From Christensenella massiliensis (lineage in GTDB: Bacteria; Bacillota; Clostridia; Christensenellales; Christensenellaceae): a DNA stretch of 64,000 nucleotides. Numbering within the stretch: the first letter of the stretch is position 1; every line of letters starts with the position of its first letter. Positions 39,150 to 46,483 of this stretch are shown in pieces. The position numbers were made by a program, and so were the translations under genes. The stretch is taken from contig LT700187.1 in assembly GCA_900155415.1 (NCBI GenBank), forward strand, positions 2,046,001 through 2,110,000, read 5' to 3'. The notes under the pieces were generated by a model. That model was not told the origin of the DNA. It did not search any database and saw only the letters and a program-made list of their open reading frames with translations.

Positions 39150-39599
39150 ATGGATAAGTGGGATAAAAGGTTTATGGGCCTTGCAGAAGAGATCGCACAT
39201 TGGACGAGCTGTTATAAAACCAATCGAAGCATTGGAGCTGTGATCGTAAAGAACAAAAGGATCGTCACGACGGGTTATAACGGCGCGCCCGCGGGGATCG
39301 ACAGCTGTAAGGAGCGTGGAGAGTGCCTGCGTATCAATTTGGGGATACCTTCAGGGGAACGTGCGGAACTGTGCTATGCGATCCATGCCGAGCAGAATGC
39401 GATCATACAGGCTGCAAAGTTAGGAGTAGCAATCGACGGAGCAACAATGTACTGTACGCATCAGCCTTGTTCGATTTGCGCGAAGATGATCGTCAACGCG
39501 GGAATCGTACGCGTTGTTTATAAGCATCCGTATCCGGACGAATTTGCGAATAAAATTTTTGATATGGTAGATATTCAGATCGAGCAATATAAGGAATAG
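39150..39599 (+). CDS. dCMP deaminase family protein (ComEB type)
   Basis: The 149-residue zinc deaminase has ATGYNGAPAG-like TTGYNGAPAGIDSC, the zinc and proton-shuttle site YAIHAEQNAII, and TMYCTHQPCSICAKMIVNAG with PCxxC. It should convert dCMP to dUMP for thymidylate supply. The ATG follows AGGGGAAC. It lies 18 bases before the DRTGG gene, so it may head the hydrogenase-linked operon, although its job is unrelated. Confidence 0.9.
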   Translation: MDKWDKRFMGLAEEIAHWTSCYKTNRSIGAVIVKNKRIVTTGYNGAPAGIDSCKERGECLRINLGIPSGERAELCYAIHAEQNAIIQAAKLGVAIDGATMYCTHQPCSICAKMIVNAGIVRVVYKHPYPDEFANKIFDMVDIQIEQYKE

Positions 39600-39617
39600 G
39601 GGAACGGAGGAGGATTT

Positions 39618-39971
39618 ATGAAAGTAGCGGAAATTGCAAAGCTGTTGGATGCGGAATTTCTCTGTGGCAGCGATAAGGCGGAAACGGAGATCCTGTGCGC
39701 GTGTGGTGCAGATATGATGAGCGATGTGCTTGCTTTTACAAAACACGATGCGATCCTCATGACCGGCCTTGTCAATAACCATGTGATCCGTACTGCCGAA
39801 ATGATGGATATCCCGTGTATTCTTTTTGTACGCGGTAAACGGCCGGCGCAGGACATTGTCGATATGGCGCAGGAGCGGGATATGATCCTTCTCGCGACCG
39901 ATAAGCCGATGTTTACGACCTGCGGAATATTATATGAAAATGGAATAAAAGGCGGAATGCGGGGGGAATGA
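39618..39971 (+). CDS. DRTGG-domain protein (hydrogenase island, copy 1)
   Basis: The 117-residue protein is a single DRTGG-type domain: KVAEIAKLLDAEFLCGSDKAETEI, CACGADMMSDVLAFTKHDAILMTGLVNN, IPCILFVRGKRP and LLATDKPMFTTCGILYENGI. Such domains occur beside CBS pairs and in phosphotransacetylase-like proteins and are thought to bind a ligand. Here it forms a block with an ATPase, a hydrogenase-like protein and a second DRTGG protein at 41738. Function is unproven. Confidence 0.75.
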   Translation: MKVAEIAKLLDAEFLCGSDKAETEILCACGADMMSDVLAFTKHDAILMTGLVNNHVIRTAEMMDIPCILFVRGKRPAQDIVDMAQERDMILLATDKPMFTTCGILYENGIKGGMRGE

Positions 39972-39972
39972 T

Positions 39973-40386
39973 ATGATCTATACCCGGGATTATGCAATAG
40001 AAAAAGATGATTTTGCAGCGGCAGGGGAAGTCTCTGCGCGTATTAAAAATAAACTGAAGCAGATGGGCGTGGATCACACGCTGATCCGTAAAATAGCGAT
40101 CGCTTCCTATGAAGCGGAAATCAATATGATCATACACAGCTTTGGCGGACACATGCAGCTCGATATCGACGAGGATTCCATCACGATCATTTGTGCCGAT
40201 ACAGGGCCGGGAATACCGGATATTGACCTTGCAATGCAGGAGGGATATTCGACAGCATCAGATACTGTGCGTGAAATGGGCTTCGGAGCCGGTATGGGGC
40301 TGCCCAATATGAACAAAAACAGCGACAATATGCAGATCGAATCCAGTCCTGCCGGAACGACGGTGACTCTGAAATTTAAAATGTAA
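39973..40386 (+). CDS. anti-sigma-factor-type histidine-kinase-like ATPase (copy 1)
   Basis: The 137-residue protein is a bare GHKL ATPase domain: N box SYEAEINMIIHSFGG, G1 box ADTGPGIPDIDLA, G2 box MGFGAGMGLPNMNKNSD. There is no dimerisation His region or sensor domain. The closest type is the RsbW/SpoIIAB serine kinase group. It starts one base after the DRTGG gene with GGGGGGAA, and an iron-sulfur gene follows. It probably phosphorylates or binds a partner in this module; the partner is not known. Confidence 0.8.
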   Translation: MIYTRDYAIEKDDFAAAGEVSARIKNKLKQMGVDHTLIRKIAIASYEAEINMIIHSFGGHMQLDIDEDSITIICADTGPGIPDIDLAMQEGYSTASDTVREMGFGAGMGLPNMNKNSDNMQIESSPAGTTVTLKFKM

Positions 40387-40415
40387 TAGAAATAGAAAAA
40401 TGGCGGTTGACGATC

Positions 40416-41741
40416 ATGGAGAAATATTTTCATTCCGTACGCCTCGAAAAAGAGAAATGCTCGGGATGTACCAATTGTATCAAGCGGTGCCCGACGGAAG
40501 CCATTCGGGTACAAAAGGGCAAAGCAAAAATTTTAAAGGAACGGTGCATTGACTGCGGAGAGTGTATCCGCGTATGTCCTTATCATGCCAAAAATGCAGT
40601 CACAGACCCGCTCTCAAGCATTAGCCAGTTCAAATATAAGATCGCGCTTCCCGCGCCCGCGCTTTATGCGCAGTTCAAAATGGTCAGCCAAGTCGATAAA
40701 GTCGACAGGGTCCTTTCAGGACTGAAAGCAATGGGGTTCGATGATGTGTTCGAAGTGGCAAAAGGGGCGGAGATTTGCAGCAAAGCGATTGCCAAGGAGC
40801 TGGAGAAGCCGGGCATACGTCCTCTTATTTCGTCCGCTTGTCCGGCTGTTGTCCGGCTGATACAAGTGCGTTTTCCGGAGCTCCTCGATAATGTGGTAAA
40901 GGTAGATGCACCGGTAGAGGTTGCGGCAAAAGTGGCAAAGCAAGAGTTTGCACGGAAAAATAACGTGGATATCAGCGATATCGGCGCCTATTTTATTACG
41001 CCTTGCCCGGCAAAGATGACCAGCATCAAATCACCGCTTGCCAAAGAAAAAAGCGATGTGGACGGAGCGATCTCTATTTTGGAGGTTTACGGCCTGCTGA
41101 CAGGACAGCTGAAATCGGCTGACGCTAAGCGCTTTGAGGGAGACAAGGCCTCTGCAAAGGGGATCGGTTGGGCAAACAGCGGAGGCGAGGCGTTTGCGGT
41201 GGGCGAGAAAAATGCGCTTTCCGTGGACGGGATATCAAATGTGGCGCGGGCACTTGAGGATATTGAGAACGATAAGCTGAAAGATTTGGATTTCTTTGAG
41301 GGACTGGCATGTACGGGCGGCTGCGTAGGGGGCCCGCTCGTATTTGAGAGCGCATTTGTGGCACAGTCGCGTGTGCAGAAGATCTGCGACGAGGTTGGGT
41401 TCAATGAAAGCATAGAGCAAAAGGCCCGCGAATACGCAGAGACGGGCGTTGCAGCAACAAAGAAGCAGATGGAAGCCATAGATGTGATGAAGCTGGACGA
41501 CGACCGGATGGAGGCGCTTCGGAAAATACAGAAGATCGAGGAGCTTGCGAACAAGCTGCCGGGAATGGACTGCGGAAGCTGTGGAGCACCCTCGTGCCGT
41601 GCGCTTGCGGAGGATATCGTGCGCGGACATGCACAGGAGATGGACTGCGTTTTTATGCTGAAAGAGAAAGTACGGTATCTTGCGGAAGAAATGGTCGACT
41701 TGGCAAGTAAAGATAAAATAGCGGAGGATGATGGGGAATGA
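40416..41741 (+). CDS. HydS-like [FeFe]-hydrogenase paralog, probable redox or H2 sensor
   Basis: The 441-residue protein has two [4Fe-4S] motifs at the start (CSGCTNCIKRCP, CIDCGECIRVCP). A hydrogenase-like domain holds all four H-cluster Cys (SSACPAVV, TPCPAKMTS, LACTGGCVGGP). A C-terminal CGSCGAPSCRALAEDIVRG four-Cys site lies at about 390-415. The first motif lacks the second Cys of the TSCCP proton path and the L2 motif is TPC, not MPC, so turnover should be weak. Such proteins are proposed sensors. Genes for a GHKL ATPase and a DRTGG protein flank it. I use the ATG at 40416, not TTG 40407. Confidence 0.8.
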   Translation: MEKYFHSVRLEKEKCSGCTNCIKRCPTEAIRVQKGKAKILKERCIDCGECIRVCPYHAKNAVTDPLSSISQFKYKIALPAPALYAQFKMVSQVDKVDRVLSGLKAMGFDDVFEVAKGAEICSKAIAKELEKPGIRPLISSACPAVVRLIQVRFPELLDNVVKVDAPVEVAAKVAKQEFARKNNVDISDIGAYFITPCPAKMTSIKSPLAKEKSDVDGAISILEVYGLLTGQLKSADAKRFEGDKASAKGIGWANSGGEAFAVGEKNALSVDGISNVARALEDIENDKLKDLDFFEGLACTGGCVGGPLVFESAFVAQSRVQKICDEVGFNESIEQKAREYAETGVAATKKQMEAIDVMKLDDDRMEALRKIQKIEELANKLPGMDCGSCGAPSCRALAEDIVRGHAQEMDCVFMLKEKVRYLAEEMVDLASKDKIAEDDGE

Positions 41742-42076
41742 AAACAGCGGAAATAGCCGAAAAGATGGGACTCAAGCTGCTTACGGACGGACTTTCGGAG
41801 GATGCGGAGGTAACGGATGGCTGCGTATGCGACCTTCTCAGTTGGGTCATGGCGCGCGGCGAGGCGGGAATGGCATGGATAACGGTGCAGACGCATCTTA
41901 ATGTGATTGCTGTGGCGTGTCTGCATGATTTCGCATGCGTGATCGTACCGGAAAATATCGAAGTGCCGCAGGCGACGATCGAAAAAGCGAAGGAAGAGGG
42001 CGTTGTGCTTTATTCATCGCCCGATACGTCGTATGCGGTCTGTTGCAAATTATACGGACTGGGGATCGGCAAATAG
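41738..42076 (+). CDS. DRTGG-like protein (hydrogenase island, copy 2)
   Basis: The 112-residue protein resembles the copy at 39618: KTAEIAEKMGLKLLTDG start, VTDGCVCDLLSWVMARGEAGMAWITVQTHLN, VIVPENIEVP and LYSSPDTSYAVCCKLYGLGIG. It overlaps the upstream gene (ATGA) and ends four bases before the PHP gene. The two copies have diverged strongly, so they may bind different ligands or act as a pair. Confidence 0.7.
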   Translation: MKTAEIAEKMGLKLLTDGLSEDAEVTDGCVCDLLSWVMARGEAGMAWITVQTHLNVIAVACLHDFACVIVPENIEVPQATIEKAKEEGVVLYSSPDTSYAVCCKLYGLGIGK

Positions 42077-42080
42077 CGTT

Positions 42081-42773
42081 ATGCTCCTTTATTATGACCT
42101 TCATATCCATTCGGCGCTTTCACCTTGTGCGGACGATGATATGACGCCGAACAATATTGTTAACATGGCGAAATTGAAGGGGCTTGACCTTATCACAGTG
42201 AGCGACCATAATTGTGCGCGGAATGTAGAGGCGGCGGCAAGAGTGGCTGCCGATGCCGGGCTCCTGTTTTTGCCCGGGCTCGAGATGACCACCTCCGAGG
42301 AGGTGCATGTACTGGTTTTCTTTGAGGAAGCGCGGGCAGCGCGGGAGTTTGGCGATAAATTATATGCCGAGCTTCCAGATATCCGAAATCAGCCGGATTT
42401 TTTCGGGAACCAGTTTATTTTAAATGAAAAAGATGAGGTCGTAGGAACGCTTGATAAGCTTTTGATCTCTGCGCTTCCCTATGATATCGACGAGAGCTGT
42501 GCTTTGGTTCGTGAATATGGCGGATATGCGGTTCCCGCGCATATCAATAAAGGAGCAAATTCCGTTTTGGCAAATCTCGGCTTTTTCCCGCCGCAGCTTT
42601 TTTTCAAAACGGTCGAGACGGTTCCGGGGCTTGCGATCGAAAGCGATATATCGCGTTTTGAGCAGATACATTCGTCTGACGCGCATAATTTATGGCAAAT
42701 CGCGGAACGGGAGCGGACGCTTGAAGTGGAGATTGCAAATGTCCGAACAATTCTACAAAAATTATGTGACTAA
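42081..42773 (+). CDS. PHP-domain phosphoesterase-like protein
   Basis: The 230-residue protein has the PHP metal-site order: YDLHIHSALSPC (HxH), VSDHNCARN (DH), LFLPGLEMTTSEEVHVL (Glu and His), YAVPAHIN, and SSDAHN near the end. PHP enzymes hydrolyse phosphoesters with two or three metals. The ATG at 42081 is four bases after the previous stop; longer in-frame starts overlap it. It is part of the block that precedes the hydrogenase genes. Confidence 0.85.
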   Translation: MLLYYDLHIHSALSPCADDDMTPNNIVNMAKLKGLDLITVSDHNCARNVEAAARVAADAGLLFLPGLEMTTSEEVHVLVFFEEARAAREFGDKLYAELPDIRNQPDFFGNQFILNEKDEVVGTLDKLLISALPYDIDESCALVREYGGYAVPAHINKGANSVLANLGFFPPQLFFKTVETVPGLAIESDISRFEQIHSSDAHNLWQIAERERTLEVEIANVRTILQKLCD

Positions 42774-42870
42774 TTTCACAAAAACTAATGCAAAAGAAAT
42801 TATTATATGGTAAAATACTTCTCGGACACAATGAGATCAAGAGGTCGATTATTTTAAGGAGGCACTTTTC

Positions 42871-43356
42871 ATGGGGAACACAGCGGAAGTACAAGCAAAA
42901 TATGACGAACTAAAGGGCTTTATTGCGGAAACAATGAAAAAGCCGGGGCCGTTAATGCCGATCATGCAGAAAGCACAGGATATTTTCGGCTCTCTCCCGT
43001 TTGACGTTCAGAGGTTCATTTCGGAAGAGATGGGGATCCCGATGTCTGATATTTATGGAGTTGCGACATTCTATTCCCAATTTGCACTCGAGCCGAAGGG
43101 AAAACATGTCATTGGCGTATGCATGGGAACGGCCTGCTATGTAAAGAAAGCGGAAAGTATCCTCAATGCACTTGGCGACGAGCTGCAGACGGCACCGGGC
43201 GGAACGACCCCTGATGCGCTGTTTACACTGGAAGCGACGCGCTGCCTTGGGTGCTGCGGGCTTGCTCCCGTCATGATGATCGACGATCAGGTATACGGCA
43301 GGCTGAAAGCGGAGGATATCCCCGGGATAATCAGCCTGTATAGAAATAAACAGTAA
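42871..43356 (+). CDS. hydC: NAD(H)-linked hydrogenase subunit HydC (NuoE-like, [2Fe-2S])
   Basis: The 161-residue protein is a thioredoxin-like [2Fe-2S] subunit. An N-terminal helical bundle (LMPIMQKAQDIFGSLP, GIPMSDIYGVATFYSQF) is followed by CMGTACYVKKAE and CLGCCGLAP, which supply four cluster Cys. It works with HydB and HydA to pass electrons between NADH, ferredoxin and H2. The ATG follows AAGGAGG. An ATPase gene and a promoter separate it from hydB. Confidence 0.92.
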   Translation: MGNTAEVQAKYDELKGFIAETMKKPGPLMPIMQKAQDIFGSLPFDVQRFISEEMGIPMSDIYGVATFYSQFALEPKGKHVIGVCMGTACYVKKAESILNALGDELQTAPGGTTPDALFTLEATRCLGCCGLAPVMMIDDQVYGRLKAEDIPGIISLYRNKQ

Positions 43357-43371
43357 CGCGCCGGAAAATCA

Positions 43372-43923
43372 ATGAAAGAGATTTCCCTACACATCATGGA
43401 TATCGTGCAGAATTCGATCACCGCAAACGCTGCGCTGATCGAGTTGTTTCTCAATATCCAAAGGTGTAAAAACCGTCTTTCCATTATCATAAAAGACAAT
43501 GGAAAAGGAATGAGCAAAGAAATGGTAGCGAGCGTAACAAGTCCATTCGTAACAACACGGACGACACGCAAGGTTGGGCTTGGGATACCGTTGTTTAAAG
43601 CAGGAGCGGAAAACGCGGGCGGGATGTTCGAAATTTCTTCCGAGCTCGGCAAAGGAACGGAGGTGAAGGCGGTCTATGTACTCGATCATATCGATCGTCC
43701 GCCAATCGGCGATTTTGCCGGAACAGTGCACTCGATCATTGTTTGTAACCCCGGTATCGATTTTGTAGTCAGCGTTACGCTTGATGAAAGGGAAGAGGTG
43801 CTCGACACGCGTGAAATAAGAAAGATACTGGGCGAAGATGTACCGCTTGATCTTCCGGATGTTTCGGCGTGGATCAAAGAGAGGCTGGACGAAATATTCC
43901 CAGCCGAATATGGAATGCTTTAA
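43372..43923 (+). CDS. GHKL ATPase-domain protein (hydrogenase island, copy 2)
   Basis: The 183-residue protein has an N box in LHIMDIVQNSITANAALIEL, a G1 box IKDNGKGMSKEM and a G2 region RKVGLGIPLFKAGAENAGG. About 70 extra C-terminal residues hold no recognised domain. It has the histidine-kinase ATPase fold without sensor or phospho-acceptor His. It lies between hydC and the ferredoxin-like gene, a placement known in clostridial and Thermotoga hydrogenase loci. The partner is unknown. Confidence 0.78.
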   Translation: MKEISLHIMDIVQNSITANAALIELFLNIQRCKNRLSIIIKDNGKGMSKEMVASVTSPFVTTRTTRKVGLGIPLFKAGAENAGGMFEISSELGKGTEVKAVYVLDHIDRPPIGDFAGTVHSIIVCNPGIDFVVSVTLDEREEVLDTREIRKILGEDVPLDLPDVSAWIKERLDEIFPAEYGML

Positions 43924-43955
43924 AAAGACCCGGTCTTTGAGACCGGGTCTTTCAG
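43924..43955 (+). terminator. terminator after the second ATPase gene
   Basis: A 13-bp perfect stem, AAAGACCCGGTCT with AGACCGGGTCTTT, loop TTG. The T run is short. It splits the island into two transcripts. Confidence 0.75.
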
Positions 43956-44063
43956 TGGCGCTGCCGAAGTGTTATAGCATATATGAAAATCAGCTTCGAA
44001 TGGTACGAATGTAAGTACAAATAGAAATAAATTGATAATATGGTTAATTTTTCACGAAAGAAG

Positions 44064-44092
44064 TTGATTTGGCAGGATATTACTGCTATAAT
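44064..44092 (+). promoter_or_regulatory. promoter of the ferredoxin-hydB-hydA operon
   Basis: TTGATT, 17 bases, TATAAT, giving a leader of about 170 bases before the first ATG. Confidence 0.75.
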
Positions 44093-44099
44093 AGCAAAT

Positions 44100-44266
44100 G
44101 GAGAAATTGTCTTTTTTTTCACTAATCAAAACATGAATCGGATATTTATGTGAAATATACCGCATAAATAACATTTCATATCTCGGCTGACCGCTTGCCG
44201 GAAAAGCGGCCCGCGGCATATGGCATATAAAGAGATAAGACTGCCGCGTGGTATGGGGAGTAGAAC
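44100..44266 (+). promoter_or_regulatory. structured 5' leader of the hydrogenase operon
   Basis: No ORF of note. Two stems are visible: CCGCTT-GCCGGA-AAGCGG near 44191-44208, and CGCGGCA (44212-44218) with TGCGCG-type partner TGCCGCG (44242-44248), the second ending seven bases before the GGGGAG ribosome site. It could control translation; no known riboswitch class is recognised. Confidence 0.4.
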
Positions 44267-44644
44267 ATGAAGTCACTTGAGGAGCTGGAAGCAATCAGAA
44301 AAAAGATGCAGGGAAGGGTAGATATCCGTAAGAGCGATGCCGAAAAGCGTGTAGTAGTGGGTATGGCGACCTGCGGGATCGCGGCAGGCGCACGGCCTGT
44401 CCTCCAAGCGTTTGTTGACGAAGTCGCGACGCGCGGGCTTTCCGACGTAGTCGTCTCGCAGACAGGATGCATTGGCGTATGCCGGTTGGAACCGATCGCA
44501 GAAGTATTCATGCCGGGGCAGGAAAAGGTCACCTATGTAAAAATGGACGCTGAAAAAGCCAAACGCGTCGTTGCAGAGCATCTGGTCAACGGGAATGTCG
44601 TAACAGAATATACGATTGGCTACTACGAAAAGAACAACGCTTGA
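44267..44644 (+). CDS. [2Fe-2S] thioredoxin-like ferredoxin (HydD-like)
   Basis: The 125-residue protein has the Cys pattern of NuoE-like ferredoxins: MATCGIAAGARPV, then SQTGCIGVCRLEPIAEV. Only the first Cys of the usual pair is in the first motif, so three obvious ligands are seen. Its place before hydB is typical of clostridial bifurcating-hydrogenase loci. It may be an electron carrier or assembly partner. Confidence 0.8.
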   Translation: MKSLEELEAIRKKMQGRVDIRKSDAEKRVVVGMATCGIAAGARPVLQAFVDEVATRGLSDVVVSQTGCIGVCRLEPIAEVFMPGQEKVTYVKMDAEKAKRVVAEHLVNGNVVTEYTIGYYEKNNA

Positions 44645-44675
44645 CTTTGTATATTTAATTGGAGGTTTAGGATAA

Positions 44676-46466
44676 ATGGATTTTTATCGTGCGCATGTAT
44701 TGGTATGCGGAGGCACAGGATGTACTTCCTCCGGTTCAGCGGAGCTGATCGAACGTTTCGAAAAGGGACTGGCGGAGAAAGGTCTGGAAAAAGAAGTTAA
44801 GGTCGTCAGAACAGGCTGTTTTGGACTCTGTGAAGCCGGACCGATCGTGATCGTGTATCCGGAAGGCGCATTTTATAGCCGGGTACAGCTTGAGGATGTT
44901 GACGAGATTGTCGAAGAGCATCTTCTGAAAGGGCGTATTGTTGAGCGGTTGCTGCATAAGGACGAAAAAGAAGAAGATGTCGCAACGACTCTTGACGATA
45001 TAGAGTTTTACAAAAAGCAGAATCGTGTCGCGTTGCGCAACTGCGGTGTGATCGATCCGGAAGTGATAGATGAATATATCGCATTTGACGGATATAAAGC
45101 ACTTGGAACCTGCCTGACTGAAAAGACGCCGCAGGAAGTGATTGACATCATCAAGGCCTCCGGTCTGCGCGGCCGTGGCGGCGGTGGTTTCCCGACAGGC
45201 GTGAAATGGCAGTTTGGCCATGATGCAAAGGGAGATCAAAAATATATTATTTGCAACGCCGACGAAGGAGACCCGGGTGCGTTTATGGACCGTTCGGTCT
45301 TAGAGGGAGACCCGCACAGCGTTATTGAAGCGATGGCGATCGCCGGTTATGCGATCGGCGCGAATATGGGGTATGTATATGTACGTGCAGAGTATCCAAT
45401 CGCAGTAAAACGCCTTCAGATCGCAATCGATCAGGCGCGGGAATACGGCCTGCTCGGCGAAGGGATATTCGGTACGGATTTCCAATTTGACATCGAGATC
45501 CGTCTTGGCGCAGGCGCTTTTGTCTGCGGAGAGGAAACGGCGCTGATGGAATCGATCGAGGGACGCAGGGGAGAACCGCGCCCGAAGCCGCCGTTCCCGG
45601 CAAATAAAGGACTATTCGGCAAACCGACCGTTATCAACAATGTAGAAACGCTTGCCAATATCCCGCAGATTATTTTGAAAGGCGCGGATTGGTTCGGTTC
45701 CATGGGAACGGAAAAATCCAAGGGCACGAAAGTGTTCGCGCTCGGCGGAAAAATCAATAATACGGGTTTAGTAGAGATACCAATGGGAACGACACTGCGT
45801 GAAGTCATTTATGATATCGGCGGCGGAATACCGGATGGAAAGAAATTCAAGGCAGCGCAGACAGGCGGCCCCTCCGGCGGTTGTATTCCGGCCGAACATC
45901 TTGATCTTAAGATCGATTACGATACCTTGACCTCCATTGGTTCTATGATGGGTTCGGGCGGCTTGATCGTAATGGACGAAGACAACTGTATGGTGGACGT
46001 CGCAAAATTTTTCCTCGATTTTACCGTAGACGAATCGTGCGGAAAGTGTCCGCCGTGCCGGATCGGCACAAAGCGGATGCTTGAGATCCTGCAGCGCATC
46101 ACGGATGGTAAAGGAAAACCGGGCGATATCGAAAAGCTGATCGAACTCGGAGAGAGTATCAAAGCGGGCGCACTTTGCGGCCTTGGAAAGACAGCTCCGA
46201 ATCCGGTGCTTTCTACCATTAAATATTTCCGGGACGAATATGAAGCGCATATCTACGATAAACGGTGCCCGGCGGGTCACTGCCAGCAGCTTTTGGTTTA
46301 CGAGATCATTCCGACAAAATGTATTGGGTGTGGAATGTGCGCACGTGTATGCCCGGCGGAAGCAATTACCGGAGAAAAGAAACAACCGCATCACATTGAT
46401 CCGGATAAGTGCATTAAGTGCGGCGCTTGCATCGAGAAATGTAAGTTCGATGCGATCAAAAGGTAA
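44676..46466 (+). CDS. hydB: NAD(H)-linked hydrogenase subunit HydB (NuoF-like flavoprotein)
   Basis: The 596-residue protein has an N-terminal [2Fe-2S] domain (CGGTGCTSSG, CFGLCEAGP, about 1-90). The NADH/FMN core follows with RGRGGGGFPTGVKW and CNADEGDPGAFMDR. Next are the [4Fe-4S] site ESCGKCPPCRIGT (about 450) and two C-terminal ferredoxin clusters (CIGCGMCARVCP, CIKCGACIEKC). This is the full HydB layout of trimeric [FeFe]-hydrogenases that couple NADH and ferredoxin. It is translated from GGAGGTTTAGG. Confidence 0.95.
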   Translation: MDFYRAHVLVCGGTGCTSSGSAELIERFEKGLAEKGLEKEVKVVRTGCFGLCEAGPIVIVYPEGAFYSRVQLEDVDEIVEEHLLKGRIVERLLHKDEKEEDVATTLDDIEFYKKQNRVALRNCGVIDPEVIDEYIAFDGYKALGTCLTEKTPQEVIDIIKASGLRGRGGGGFPTGVKWQFGHDAKGDQKYIICNADEGDPGAFMDRSVLEGDPHSVIEAMAIAGYAIGANMGYVYVRAEYPIAVKRLQIAIDQAREYGLLGEGIFGTDFQFDIEIRLGAGAFVCGEETALMESIEGRRGEPRPKPPFPANKGLFGKPTVINNVETLANIPQIILKGADWFGSMGTEKSKGTKVFALGGKINNTGLVEIPMGTTLREVIYDIGGGIPDGKKFKAAQTGGPSGGCIPAEHLDLKIDYDTLTSIGSMMGSGGLIVMDEDNCMVDVAKFFLDFTVDESCGKCPPCRIGTKRMLEILQRITDGKGKPGDIEKLIELGESIKAGALCGLGKTAPNPVLSTIKYFRDEYEAHIYDKRCPAGHCQQLLVYEIIPTKCIGCGMCARVCPAEAITGEKKQPHHIDPDKCIKCGACIEKCKFDAIKR

Positions 46467-46483
46467 AAGGAGGATTATGTGAT

